The notes below the pieces were generated by a model. The model was not told the DNA's origin. It searched no databases and was given only the letters and a program-made list of their open reading frames with translations. This document shows, piece after piece, positions 1-11,398 of a stretch of DNA of 64,000 nucleotides. Within the stretch, counting starts at the first letter, position 1, and each line of letters starts with the position of its first letter. Source of the DNA: Phytophthora sp. 'mugwort' (Eukaryota > Oomycota > Peronosporomycetes > Peronosporales > Peronosporaceae); the NCBI GenBank assembly GCA_033558025.1, contig JAUCEF010000017.1, positions 1,612,001 through 1,676,000 on the forward strand. Direction: 5' to 3'. The translations under genes and the position numbers were made by a program.

Positions 1-160
1 TTAACCGATTGCAGTAATCTGCCTCAAAGTGAAGTCACAAGAAATTATAACCTTTATAAATTGGTATCGGAGTATGTGTACATTTTGATGAGTTTTGCCT
101 TAGTATCTTCAAGTCTTTATGCAGCTAAATTCTTTATTGAGGCAGATTACTGTACCAAGT
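1..160. repeat. Inverted repeat and possible retroelement remnant at window start
   Basis: A 16-base stretch at 12-27 recurs as a perfect reverse complement at 137-152, about 110 bases apart. Between them, at 62-72, lies tggtatcggag, which resembles a primer-binding site complementary to an initiator-Met tRNA 3' end, as used by copia-type retroelements. This is suggestive only; no coding remnant is visible. The rest of 161-494 shows no gene and presumably holds the 5' flank of the HECT gene. Confidence 0.25.
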
Positions 161-494
161 TCCCCATACAAAAGTGCATGCAAGATGCAATGTTCAAAGC
201 GCTTTTGAGTTTCCTAATGTTGAGGATAGTGTGGTCAGTTCGTGTACGCTGGTGGTCTTGCTGTATACTGGCGACCAAGACTCCTTGCAGCGACGTCCAG
301 GAAGTATCAAGTTTGAGACTCCGAATGCACACTCATCTCATGTACGCTCATTGACACACCCCAAAACATTACGCTCCTTTCTTCAATCCTCTATAACTAT
401 CTATGCTAACTGTAGCTATGGTAATCATTTTTTTGTAATGCACAGCCTGCATTACGGACGCCATTGCCAGATTCGACGGGCGAGACGAGAGAAC

Positions 495-2673
495 ATGCAG
501 GCCGTTCTAGGCTTCCTCGTGGTGCTGGCCATCATCGCACTGCTCTTCTTCTTTCTGAGCATACTCGCCCGGCGCGCATACATCCGCCGCCAGCTCTCAC
601 TGGAGCTGCACGCGCCGCTGCTCAAGTGCGCACAAGCCGGTCGTGTTCTCGTCTGGGTACCATCATTCGCCTAACTCTGTCGTACCTTAATACGCTTGCA
701 GCAGCGCGGACGATCGCCGTCTGGACGCAGCACTGAGAGACGCAGAGGAAGGTTTCAACGTGTGTTCGGTCTGCAGCTTCGAGAACTTTAAGCGCTTCAA
801 GTTCTGCACAGTCTGCGGAGAGGCCATCGTCAGAGATGAACAGGATGGAGGTGGCGGTGGCATTTCCGGCAAGAAACGACACGCCCATTTGTTGTTCTTG
901 CCGGTGTTTAAGCGTGAGAAGAGGGTGGAGCTAGCCACGGCGGCACCTCCGAAGCAACCAACGCGGCGACGTGTACGTGCTCAGCGACGCAAGGAGTGGA
1001 CGAGGAAAGTGGACGTTGAAGGTCGTGCATATTGGTTCAGGGATGGCCGATGGAAAGACGCGCTGTTTGCGGGGTTTGTTCTGACATTTCAGTCTGCAGA
1101 TGCGATCTCTGACACGCACACAAAGTCATCGTTGGACTCGACGACGATACAAAACAGACAGAAATCTGTCATAGAAGAGCAGTCGGATGGAACAGACATT
1201 TTTGTTGATACAAACTCTCTTGGATCGAATATCCCCGAACCAGAACCAGAACACGAACACAATGCATACGGGAATGCTGAGGGCATCGAGCAAGATAGCG
1301 CCCAGCAGCTATTGGTAGGATCGGTTGACGATTGCATTGCTACGTTAGTACGAGGCACCCAGGAGCAGCACGCTATGCTTATTCCGTCACCTGATACTGC
1401 CGTGGATGCCTCGATGCTGCCTCTCGACATTGGGTTTAAACCCAAAGCTGAACGAAGCGACGACAAAGGTGACACACCATCAATGCCTCTAACCGAGACA
1501 ATGTCACTTGCTGCAAAAGACTTCCCATCAAAATACGCTTATTTCGTCACTGTAACATCGGCGCTGCTCGTTCCTGCGGAAAAGGAGCACTTGCGGCTCA
1601 ACGTGGAGCGTGCAAATGTGTTCGATGACTCGATGGAGTCTTTGGCTATCATCCCACTCCAGAATGTGCACTCTGTCCTGCGTATTAATTTCCTCGATGA
1701 AAGTGGTGTTGACGCTGGTGGACTGCATCGTGAGTGGTTTATGCTACTGAATGAGATGCTTGTGGATGTTGCCCGTGGACTCTTTGTATGCACCAACAAG
1801 AATGAGCAAACCTACTTTTTTAATCCGTGCTCGAATGCGGATTTCTTGCCCGATCAGCTCCTGCATCTGTATGCAACAGGTCGACTTCTGGGTCGCGCAC
1901 TACTTGAAGGCTCCATGCTGTGCTTTCATCTGGCACCTCCTCTGCTAAAGATAATGCTTGGCTATCCATTAACTTTTGCAGACGTGGAAGACCTCGACCC
2001 AGAAGTGTACACAAATTTGCGTTGGCTATTAGACAACGAGAACGTCGAGTCAATTGGACTGTACTTTACTGTGACTGTCAAGGATGGGGAGACATATCAT
2101 GATGTTGAGCTCGTGCCTGGCGGATGCTCAATCGCCGTCACCGACAGCAACAAGCGCGAGTACGTTGAACGTAAGTGGCAATACCTGTTAGTGCAGAGTG
2201 TGGCACCGCAGCTGCAAGCCTTCCTCCGTGGTCTGTACGAAATCATCCCTCGTGAGCTGCTGCTACTATTCGATCCAGAGGAGTTCGACTTCTTGTTATG
2301 CGGATCCGACGAGATTGATGTCGACGACTGGGAACGTAATACAAAGTACTCGGAAGGCCTGCAACATCATCGTTCACTGACTTGGTTTTGGGAACTGGTG
2401 CGTGAGATGCCGAACGAATACCGTCGCCGATTGCTACAATTCTCGACGGGTTCATCACGCGTCCCCATCGGTGGCTTTAGTGCCTTGACGAGCTACGATG
2501 GCCGTTTGTGCCCGTTTACTCTGAAGGCAGTGTCTCTAGTTGGCGACGGGTTCATTCATAGCCATGCGTGTTTCAATCGTCTGGACCTGCCGCTTCATGT
2601 TGTGCGTGATGAATTGAAGGCTGTGCTCGATGCGGTTCTGGAAACAGAAGTGTATGGATTTACGACGGATTAA
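495..2673 (+). CDS. Membrane-anchored zinc-finger HECT-type E3 ubiquitin ligase
   Basis: HECT E3 ligases take ubiquitin from an E2 onto a catalytic cysteine and pass it to a substrate lysine. Two exons fit: 495-643 and 702-2673, with a 58-nt GT-AG intron carrying a ctaac branch-like site, giving about 706 residues. Exon 1 encodes an N-terminal hydrophobic helix (about residues 4-25, LGFLVVLAIIALLFFFLSIL), so the protein is probably anchored in a membrane with the rest cytosolic. Exon 2 opens with a RanBP2-type finger with two CxxC pairs (CSVC and CTVC), then an acidic linker, then a C-terminal HECT domain containing ESGVDAGGLHREW. The catalytic Cys is in SHACFNRLDLP (codon 2569-2571, 33 residues from the end). 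The HECT call is firm. The exon 1 junction is inferred from reading frame, and other donors nearby do not keep the frame. Confidence 0.88.
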
Positions 2674-2737
2674 TGTCCAACAACCTACAAAAACAATAAA
2701 CCAAGTCGTTACTTGCGACCACTCGCCTAGTGGGGTC

Positions 2738-3342
2738 ATGGACCTGTTGGACAGGTGGATGCAGGCCGCAGGAGACAATGACGTGGAGCTCGTGAGCAGT
2801 TTGTATACCGATAATCCGACCCTGCTGGACGAACGACACCCGCACACTGGTCGCACAGCTCTGCAGCACGCATCTGCATGGGATGCCCACGACGTCATCA
2901 GCTTTCTTCTTCAGTAGGTCTAAGCTTCTGTTGATGAAAAAAACATTTCGGCCAAGATCAAACTGTAGCCTTGCTGTTGGAATACATTAGGCATGGAGCG
3001 GGCGTCCTCGTGACGGATCCCGACGGAAATTCTGCCCTGCATCTTGCAACAGCAGCCAATGCGCTAACCTCGTTGCAACTGATACTGCAACATCTTCGCC
3101 AGTCCTCATACGTTGATAAAAAATGGGCTCGAACACTGATAAATCAACGGAATCGTTTTGGATATACCGCTCTGCTGATCGCTGGTGAAGAAGGATTCGC
3201 AGAGTGCTGCGCTGCACTGGTCAATGAACATGGCGTCGATTCAACGCTACCGCTTCTGGAAGTACCTCATCTCACTGCTACAGATCTAGCACTGCGTAAT
3301 GGTCATCACGAAGTCGTCGAAGTTTTGCGTCGTCATGCGTGA
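2738..3342 (+). CDS. Small ankyrin-repeat protein, 175 residues
   Basis: Ankyrin repeats are protein-binding modules; no catalytic domain is present. Exon 1 is 2738-2913 and exon 2 is 2991-3342, joined across a 77-nt intron starting gtaggt. I chose the acceptor at 2990 because it keeps the frame and makes the interrupted repeat exactly 33 residues between TALQHAS and SALHLAT, the canonical ankyrin period. About three to four repeats are visible (GRTALQHA, GNSALHLA, GYTALLIA and a terminal ATDLALRNG). The gene begins only 64 bp after the HECT stop on the same strand. An ATG further upstream at 2654 would overlap the HECT gene and is less likely. Confidence 0.75.
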
Positions 3343-3385
3343 GAGATCAATACCATTAAAAATATTTTTTTGACATACCTAGCCT

Positions 3386-4801
3386 TCATGAATGGTGGGT
3401 GGTTGAAGTTATGTTAAAGTAAATGTGCTGCAGATAGGGGTCCAGTTTTGTTAGCGCCGGCTTCAATATGTCCTCCGCACCTTCAATCTGTAACACTAAC
3501 GTTCCAACACGCTCTGCAAACTCTCGCTCCCCTGAAACAAAGCCAGATGTCAGAAGGGTTACTGCATGTTCACCAATCCCACGAGCAGGCAAGAAAAAAG
3601 CAAAACATTTGTACATGGTTGTAGAAGTCCCGTCTGGAAAAGCTCGGATACATAGGCGTGGGCGATAGCTTCCGATCTACTCGACAACATGGCAGCCAAC
3701 CAAGGCTGGAATGTCCAGAACCGAATGGGTTTCTCCATGACCCACCCATTCACGATTCTTACAAGATCTTTCATCATTCCCTGAAGCTGTGGAGGCTCCT
3801 CGTTGGGCCATTCACACATTACCAGCATCAACACCACAACTTCCTGTAAATGGCATTAATGCGTGTCATTCAACATGATCCCCACGTAGGAATTATGAAC
3901 CCTGTACAATGATAGCTTCTTCTTACCCGCACATCTCTGCTCTGAGGTGTTTCAAAGCAATCTCGCAGATCATCCAGGAAACAGCGGTATGTTTCAGTAT
4001 TTAAGGCAGCACGAGCGTCCACTGCATTCCGTTGCAATGTCTTCGCCATGGCCTTTAGTTGAAGCGTGCGCGGCGAGAGTGCATAACTCTTGAACGGGGG
4101 CACCAAAACCGATCCGGAAAGCACTACATGTATCAGCAGCAACATATCAGCATTTGACACAGCCTTCACTGCACTAAGAACAGCAAAAAAAAAAAAAGTT
4201 ACCTTGTACACGAATGCGTTTGCACTCGTCGCTCATCCGACGAGCAATTGCTATCATTGCATCTGAACGTGGAGCGCCGACAACGCCTTCAGTCAGCAGC
4301 GCACTACCCAATCACAAAAGAAAGGTAAGTTTTACAGCCACATCACGACTCCACAAGAGCTTCACGATCCCTCCACCTATTGGGCGAATGCTCTTCCATT
4401 TCGTCAATTATCGGGTGGGAAGAGTCCTCGCGTCGACTTTGGAGCTCCTGGAGCACTGCGACTAGCAATTCAGACCGCGTCGGATGCGACGCCAAGAACG
4501 GACTCTGCAGAACCGACCGCAACAAATGAACCCTCGCGTGGCGCAAAGCGTCCGCTGTCAGAGTTCCACCTAAAGCCAGTGTGGGCAGCGTGGCAACGGG
4601 GAACCAGCGACGGATGCGAATCTCGACGTCTTGCTGCGCGTCACCACCACCCACCGCATCTTCGGCCGCAGAGGCCCATTCCACAGCTCTCTGGAGAGAC
4701 TCAATGTTCCACTCGTGCAGTTGTGACGTCTGCGTCAAGTTCGCGAGCTTCACGAACGTCCGCACGTGCTGCGCCTGCTCCAGTGCCTTCACGTCGTCCA
4801 T
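3386..4801 (-). CDS. Unrecognised conserved-looking protein, five exons, 400 residues
   Basis: I do not recognise the family. Five exons keep a single frame: 4801-4347, 4303-4203, 4168-3927, 3843-3615 and 3561-3386, with introns of 33-83 nt, giving 400 residues. The protein is mostly predicted helical, with no signal peptide or membrane span. It has tryptophan-rich patches (EWPNEEPP, then RFWTFQPWLAAML) and a basic-acidic helix around residues 180-265. The lack of in-frame stops across five exons joined by plausible GT-AG sites argues for a real gene. The exon 1 donor could also sit 3 nt earlier. The gene is convergent with the ankyrin gene (stop-to-stop gap 43 bp) and divergent from NDOR1. 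Confidence 0.6.
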
Positions 4802-5109
4802 ACCCGCGGTTTTAGCGAATTAGGTTGCCAGGGGTACGTATTGTACCCTGGTTACACAATAAGAAGTAGAGCTCGGTCAATACCGCACAGCGCAGCTATG
4901 AATTATCTCACACAAAAGACAGTTTGAGGTTGGTGAACACGGCCTTAATATTTTTTTTTCGTTAGAGCCTGTATCCACGACACGCTAAGGTAAAAGTCAA
5001 AGAATTCAACTTGTAAGCGACATGTGGGGCGCTCTAGCCAAAGTCCCACACCACATCTGGCACGATTCCTCCTCAATCGTGTCAGTGCCCAATCAGATCG
5101 GATAGAACG
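4802..5109. promoter_or_regulatory. Divergent intergenic region between the unknown gene and NDOR1
   Basis: This 308-bp gap separates two genes read outward, so it must contain both promoters. No TATA box or clear oomycete initiator element stands out. A run of nine T at 4950-4960 and an AT-rich patch are the only visible irregularities. Confidence 0.35.
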
Positions 5110-7287
5110 ATGACAACTCCTCCGACGCCGCGGTTGCTGGTGCTCTACGGCAGCGAGACGGGCACAGCACAGGACGTGGCGGAATTCCTGCAGCAGCGCG
5201 CCTTCAATCGGCAGTTGCTGGACACGCAAGTATCGGCCATGGACGAGTTCCCCGTGCCACAACTGCTGCCGCAATGCTCCACTATCGTTTTCGTGGTGTC
5301 GACGACTGGCGACGGGGAGGCACCCGAGAACATGCGCAACAGCTGGCGTAGTCTGCTGCGCAAGACTCTGGGGCCGCAATGGCTGGCAGGCGTCCGCGTC
5401 GCCGTCTTCGGCTTGGGCGACTCCAGTTACGCCAAGTACAACGCGGTGGCAAGGCGTCTACAGGCGCGTCTGCTGCAGCTCGGAGCCTCGGAGCTCATCG
5501 ACCGAGGACTTGGAGACGACCAGCACGCCTACGGGTACTTTGGCGCATTGAACCCGTGGCTCGAGAAGCTCTGGACGGCAGTTTTGCAACTGCATCCGCT
5601 TCCCGAAGGAATGGCAATTGACGACTCACCGAAACCAGTCGAGCCTCGCTACTCCGCCATTGTACACGACCTTGGAGCTAACGAGATGCAGGATGCGAAA
5701 CTACTGACGCCAAGAACGGACGAGTCGAACTTCTATGCACCGCCACGCACGACGGTGGGGCGCGAGAAGGGCATCTACTTGGCTCCTGTCGTGGTGAACA
5801 AGCGAATTACGGCCGAGGACTGGGAGCAAGATGTGAGGCACTTGGAGTTTGATATTAGCGAGAGCTCCAGTGGTGCCGAGGCAATTGAACCTCCCTTCAG
5901 AGCCGGGGATATCGCGGTAGTGTACCCTGAGAATGTGGGAGGCGTGGATGACATGCTTAAGTATGTGAAGCTGGATGGAGACACCGTCATTTCGATTAGC
6001 GCTGCTGACGGCTCGAAACAGCTTGATCTGCCTTCCCCGGTTAGTGTCCGTGATTTGTTCACGAAATATTTGGCTATCCTCGAAATTCCGCGTCGAAGCT
6101 TTTTCGAGAGGCTGTCCCTTTTCGCGACGAATGAAGAAGAGGTGCGTTTCAATGCTCATTGCTGACACTCTGACATATTGGATGCACTAACGTGGAATTC
6201 ATGTTGATGCCGGTTATTAGAAAGAGAAGCTTGAGGAGCTGGCTTCAGCTGAGGGTGTAGACCTGCTCTACGACTACTGCATCCGGGAGAAGAAGACATA
6301 CGCTGAGGTTCTAATGGACTTCCCTAGCGTGAACGTGCCCTTGACGATCCTGCTGCAGTTGATTCCTCGTCAGCAGCCCCGATCATACTCCATCTCGTCA
6401 TCAGCAATGCTCCACCCTGGGCGTGTAAGTATCATTTCCACTTCTGGATTTTGTAACGATCGTTGCTGTATGCTTATCCAAACTGTTATCCTCTGTTGCA
6501 TATTTGTATAGGTACATTTGACCGTGGCCATCGTGGACTTCTTGACCCCGTACAAGCGGCGTCGTAACGGTGTTTGCTCGTCCTTCTTCCAGTCATTGGA
6601 TCCATCCAACCAGCGTAAGCGCGTTCCGATGTGGATCAAGAGGGGGCTTTTCGAGCCACCCTCGCTCGAGCGTGACGTCTTACTTGTCGGCCCAGGCACC
6701 GGACTTGCAAGCATGCGCGCGATGGTACAAGAGCGTCAATTCCTCCGCAAGCAAGCAGGTGGAAACCGTTCCGGAGCGACGTACCTGTACTTCGGATGCC
6801 GCCACGAAAACAAAGTACGGAATACGCTTCGAGTCCTTGAAATCACGTCAAATCCAACGATTCACTTGCTGTTGTGCAGGACTTCCTTTACGGCGACGAG
6901 TTGCGTGGACTCGTGAAGTCGGGTGACCTAACTGAGCTACACACCGCGTTTTCGCGTGACCAGGTATGCACACCCATACAACAGCCTTTGTACTCTGTTT
7001 TGAATTATTCTAAACTCACTAATGGTTTGGAATGATCGCTCCTCTAGGATCATAAAATCTATGTGCAGACGCGTCTAGCAGAGAACAAGGAGGTCATCTT
7101 CGACTTCATCATGAACGGCGATGGGTGCATTTGCATCGCCGGATCCGCCAAACGAATGCCCAATGACGTCTACGAAGTGTTTCGCGATATTCTGCGTTCA
7201 GTAGGAAAAATGCCGCTGCCAATCGCCGAGAAAGTGATGAAAGCGCTGACCCGCAAGAAGCGCTACGTCGTGGAATCCTGGTCGTAG
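5110..7287 (+). CDS. NADPH-dependent diflavin oxidoreductase (NDOR1/Tah18 type)
   Basis: In other eukaryotes this flavoprotein passes electrons from NADPH through FAD and FMN to Dre2/CIAPIN1 in cytosolic iron-sulfur protein assembly. Five exons fit: 5110-6141, 6221-6424, 6512-6814, 6880-6963 and 7048-7287, all GT-AG and in phase, giving 620 residues, close to the family's usual 600. The flavodoxin domain is seen in LVLYGSETGTAQ (residues about 10-21) and STTGDGEAPENM. The FAD-binding motif RSYSISSS is in exon 2, the NADPH pyrophosphate loop GPGTGLASMRAM and YFGCRHE are in exon 3, and the chain ends in a Trp-containing tail (ESWS). No signal peptide is present, matching a cytosolic enzyme. The domain order distinguishes it from cytochrome P450 reductase, which would start with a membrane anchor. 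Confidence 0.93.
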
Positions 7288-7491
7288 ACACTGGCATTGC
7301 AGACCCGATCAGTGCTTGCGCACTTAAGGCCAAACGTTAAATGCTAGGCATTTTTCCCAATTTCAAGCAAGAATAATTGCATAGGAAAGGCTTGTGCGCT
7401 TTGGTAGGAATAGTATATACCATACAATTTACCAGTCAAATATGAGTAATAATAGCGAACCGACATCATTCACCTATATCACTAAGTAATA

Positions 7492-7971
7492 CTACGTAGT
7501 ACTTCTGATTGGTGTGTTACTATTCCTCATATCCACCCGAGCTTGCAAGATTAGCTGCTTCTCGGCTCGCTCGCTGTCTGTTCGAGTTCTTGGGGCTCTC
7601 ATCACGATACTCCCACGGGAGATACGCGTTCCTAAAACGCAGTAGATGAGCTTCGACTGAGCCAAATTTCGAGCTAATGCTTCAACGGAGAGAAACCGTA
7701 CACACTGGACTCGCGAAACCATTCGAAGATATCTACATGCCAGCTCACATTGCTTGTGCACGCATAGCGCCTTCATGAGCTCGGTCTCCGGCACCTCCTC
7801 TTGCCCTCTCTGGCTCAACTTCCCCGCCATCGCCTTCTTTTTACCTTGGTCAAACATGACAGGAGCCCAATCAAGGCTGAAAGCATGCCACTTATGCAGC
7901 ACACCGTCCGAGTATACGTCATCGTAGCTGTCGGCATCAGCAGCAGAATGTCCCCGCTCTGATTGAGATGT
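7492..7971 (-). CDS. Doubtful hypothetical ORF, start unresolved
   Basis: An open frame on the minus strand runs from about 8076 down to a stop at 7492, with no in-frame ATG above an internal one at 7860. Its middle looks protein-like: an acidic stretch (DADSYDDVYSDG) followed by HKWHAFSLDWAPVMFDQGKK and a basic helical region. I do not recognise it. A first exon joined across an intron beginning gtaagc near 8001 was tried, but the obvious junction creates a stop. It may be the 3' end of a gene with an unseen first exon, or chance. It converges on NDOR1, with 204 bp between stops. Confidence 0.3.
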   Translation of the reverse strand, partial: TSQSERGHSAADADSYDDVYSDGVLHKWHAFSLDWAPVMFDQGKKKAMAGKLSQRGQEEVPETELMKALCVHKQCELACRYLRMVSRVQCVRFLSVEALARNLAQSKLIYCVLGTRISRGSIVMRAPRTRTDSERAEKQLILQARVDMRNSNTPIRSTT

Positions 7972-9584
7972 CTTGAGGTGTGTTATAAAATCTGAGCTTA
8001 CAGATCGCGCAGCGATCCTTCCAAGCGGAGGAAGTTGGTGTATGCATGGTGCGACACCTATTAAAGCAACTTTGGCCTAACCCTAGTCGGGGGGAGGTGG
8101 TGAAACCAACCAGCTCGGCAAGTTGAATCAACGCCTGTGGGTTAAGCTCCGTGTGCGAAGCACGCGGACTTAAACCCAGGACCAAGCACGGTTAGATCTA
8201 GCTCGGCTTAGGTTCTGCCACGTTTCTGAGGGTCGTTAGGTGCTTAGCGGGGTGATAGGATAGCATGCAGAGTAGCTTTTGCTTTGGTGTCAAAGAGGCT
8301 GTGACACCCGTCCCAAGAGCACCTTTGCGCAACCTCAAAATGGTGCAAGGTGTTCAGAAGGTGCTCAAAATTGCTCAAAGGTGCTCAAAATTGCTCAAGG
8401 TGCTCAAAGGTGCTCAAACCGAAGTTGCTTTAACGCGAGCCGGATGGTGCACCTTTTCTGGCACATGCTGGCTGCACGGTTCAGTCGCCTCAATCTCGGG
8501 CACCTCAGCTAAAACACTTATCTTCGTGGCGTAGTGGATGGTAGTCGGGGCGACACGAGCCCACATACACAAAAGACTGCTCGGAACTCCAGTTGCTTTC
8601 GATGGACTGTGGATTCAGAGAGCGTCGATGGAGCAGTTACTGGAAGGGGAGCCTAGAACGAATGTCGCAGTAATAAGTATGCAATGCCGTTTGGCGGCAT
8701 CGATAGTGATATTACTCTGTGGTGTCAAAACGCTGAACAGTGATAATCATATCCAGAATAGTAATATGTATTCTGAGTAAATATAGCTATTTTCGATTTT
8801 ATTGACAACCTCTTAGCGTTGCAGAATTTTTGAAGCAACAGGTGTGACAAGCTAATTCGCTATGATTTCATCGCCTCTTGCTTCAATTTCTGCCACGCGA
8901 CGAAAAGCGTGTAATTGGTCTTCAATTGTCATTTCATCCAGTTGGGCCGACCCGACATCAGCAGAGCAGTTCGGTGCAAGAGAGCTGACGCCGTCACCTT
9001 AAGCGCTGGACCAGACCAAGCGCTACGGATTACAAGCATTGGACTATGCCTGAGTGTGACTCGTTGCTTGCTCTCTGGTTTACGATGTATCGCTCGCGTC
9101 GCTTCGCGTTGGCAGAAATCAATTGTGGCATGATATGCATAGCATGGTATTTAACAATACTTGTTTGTGGCATTGTGAGAACAGACGAAGTTGAAGTCCT
9201 CGAATGATTTCCACAGAAAATAATCACCAGCTTTTACTGGTGATGGCTCTGCTGCGGCAGGAAAAGCTACGATAATTCTCGCAGGCTGCCTTGCGAGCTG
9301 AAAAGATAAAAGCGACCCTAAGCCGCTCTTGTTCTGGTGTAGGACACTACACTCTACAGGTGGCTTGCCGAGCCAATGTGTACACTGATACATCCACAAC
9401 GGAGCAATATCAATACTATGTTTTTTTCGGATTCTCAAATGTTACCCCATTTTGATGCTCGGAAAAATCGGAAGGTATCCAAATAAATTTTGTGGCGGCT
9501 GTCCGCACGTATACAAAGTCAACAGCTGCACGAAACGAACATATGCAAGCGTACATGCAGTACCTCTACTTGCAAACTAGTGGG
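7972..9584. other. Intergenic stretch without supported genes
   Basis: Only short ORFs of under 100 codons occur on both strands. None has a recognisable domain, splice structure or codon pattern. The stretch contains the small tandem repeat at 8361-8420. Confidence 0.5.
8361..8420 (+). repeat. Short tandem repeat, 10/20-bp unit
   Basis: The unit gtgctcaaaattgctcaaag is repeated about twice and then collapses to two 10-bp half units (gtgctcaaag, gtgctcaaac). It behaves as a small minisatellite in non-coding sequence. Confidence 0.75.
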
Positions 9585-9969
9585 TACCGCATAACAGAAC
9601 TCATAGTTTGCAGATATCTCATAGTTCGCACGTTCGACTAGCCAATCACCAGCTAGTACACTAATAAGTAAAAAAAAAAAAATGCAGCTTCTTACCTTTA
9701 ATTGAAGGTTATAATTCATAGCTCTCCAAAATCAATCGTCTAGGCTGTATACTTAGGCAGTGTACACGCCAGATTCGCACAAGAATCAAATTTTGCGCCA
9801 AGACCCCATCTGCAACCTAGGTACCGTATCCACGCCCTGTACCATGTCTCGCACCGGGAGAAAGAGAACTATTATAGCAGGCTAATTTTTGGTCGTTCTT
9901 TTTCTTGCAGCCTCAAACGTACGATTTCGATGCAGATTGGGTGCGAACTATGAGTTCTGTTATGCGGTA
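9585..9969. mobile_element. MITE-like element with 28-bp terminal inverted repeats
   Basis: Bases 9585-9612 recur as the reverse complement at 9942-9969 with one mismatch. Both arms begin with ta on the outside (taccgcataacagaactcat...), fitting a TA target duplication as made by Tc1/mariner-type elements. The interior (about 330 bp) has no ORF. A diverged second copy of the inner arm motif (tcatagttcgca) lies at 9619-9630. The size, arms and lack of coding fit a non-autonomous DNA transposon. Confidence 0.55.
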
Positions 9970-10223
9970 ACTTACTGCATTGCAAGAAAAACACGCTCAT
10001 TGTGCCATATTTAGACTTAGAAAGTGGCAGAGTGCCGTTCCGCCCTGCCCTTTGGTCAGCGAATCGTGTTGCAGCAGCGACGGGCTGCCCTAGCCGCGCC
10101 TGTCTTTTCCTGTTGCTAGCCGCACAAACTCGCCACCAAATTCACCATGACACTATGCCACTTCTCCATTCTCAGTCTATCCCACGACACATCAGATCCT
10201 GTACAGTACAGTAGTAACGAAGC

Positions 10224-10850
10224 ATGGCGTCCACGGCGGAGATCCGCGTGGACAACGAGCGTCTGACGCGCGAGATCCACGCACTACTTAGCACCAATAC
10301 GACGCTGGAGAAGGAGATGCTGGAGCTGAGCTCAGAGCGCGACGAGCTCGAGAACCTCGGCAGCAAGAAGGTGCAAACGCTGGAGCAGGAGCTCAAGACG
10401 GTGGATGAGGAGCTCAGGTTGCTGCGTGTGCAGTGCCAAGCCATGACGGAGATCATCAAGAGCGCAGATGCCGAGAATGAGGTCGATGTCGAGGAGGAGC
10501 CGGCGCCGCTGCCCGTCAGTCGCAAGCTTTCCTCAGCCTTTAACCATACGATGCAGCGAGCGAGAGGCATGTCGATGCCGCGCCAGCGACGGTCGTCAAC
10601 GGTAGAGATGGTGGCGCATGGTCTTTCCAAGGCTGCGAGCTACATGATCCCGCCTACAGGAAAGCCCAGTCCTGATGGCCCTCGTCGTGTCAGGATGAAC
10701 AAGGACAGCCCGCCAATCCTGTCATACGCCAAGGGTACGACCGACTCGACCAAAAGTCTGCTCTTCTCGACCCACTCGCATTACGGCAACTTCCGACGGC
10801 ACAGTGGACCCTATCGCAAGAATCGCGAACCCCCTGTCATGGTGCTTTGA
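10224..10850 (+). CDS. Coiled-coil protein, 208 residues
   Basis: This single-exon ORF starts with ATG in a favourable context. Residues about 8-80 form a strong heptad coiled coil rich in Glu, Leu and Lys (TNTTLEKEMLELSSERDELE). The remainder is low-complexity and basic, with many Ser, Pro and Arg residues and RRSSTVE, which looks like a basophilic kinase site. No enzyme domain is visible. It is probably a scaffold or cytoskeleton-associated protein. It ends 549 bp from, and convergent with, the myosin gene. Confidence 0.65.
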   Translation: MASTAEIRVDNERLTREIHALLSTNTTLEKEMLELSSERDELENLGSKKVQTLEQELKTVDEELRLLRVQCQAMTEIIKSADAENEVDVEEEPAPLPVSRKLSSAFNHTMQRARGMSMPRQRRSSTVEMVAHGLSKAASYMIPPTGKPSPDGPRRVRMNKDSPPILSYAKGTTDSTKSLLFSTHSHYGNFRRHSGPYRKNREPPVMVL

Positions 10851-11398
10851 AGAGGGAACGTATTCGACATTATCCAAGCACGTGTCGAGCGAAGCCCCTG
10901 ATTATTTAACTACCCTCAGCTGAAATGTCCGTTACATTCGTCAAACCCAGCATTGAGCGTCAAGCTTCACACTCTGCAAGACTACACAGATCACCAACCA
11001 CCGGACACTGGACCGGACTGCGCTATACTCTGCTTTTTTGCGGCGGACAGGAAGGCATAAAGAGGAGGAAGAGGCTAGATCGAGAAGGACTCTCGTCGTT
11101 AGCGACTGTTGCCAGTCCAATATCAATACAAGTGCAGCACCTGTTAGTGCCTGCAACAAGCTCTACAAAATCGTTTGCACACGTCCTTACAGATTCCAAG
11201 TGTGTTGAGATATGTGGCTAAGGCAGCAAGAGCGTAAGGAGCATGGTTGATATCTTTAATATGGATCGATCTTCAAAGCTTGTTAGCTAGCTGGACAAGG
11301 CACTACTACTAGAGGGAATAACACGCATGTTCGAAGCGCTAAAGCGATAGCACGCTTACAAGTTTCGTGCTTGTCGCCGTGGGGGGCACTTCGTCTAC
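10851..11398. other. Convergent intergenic region
   Basis: Both flanking genes end here, so it holds their 3' flanks. A 98-codon plus-strand ORF (10925-11221) has no recognisable features. No repeats were seen. Confidence 0.5.
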
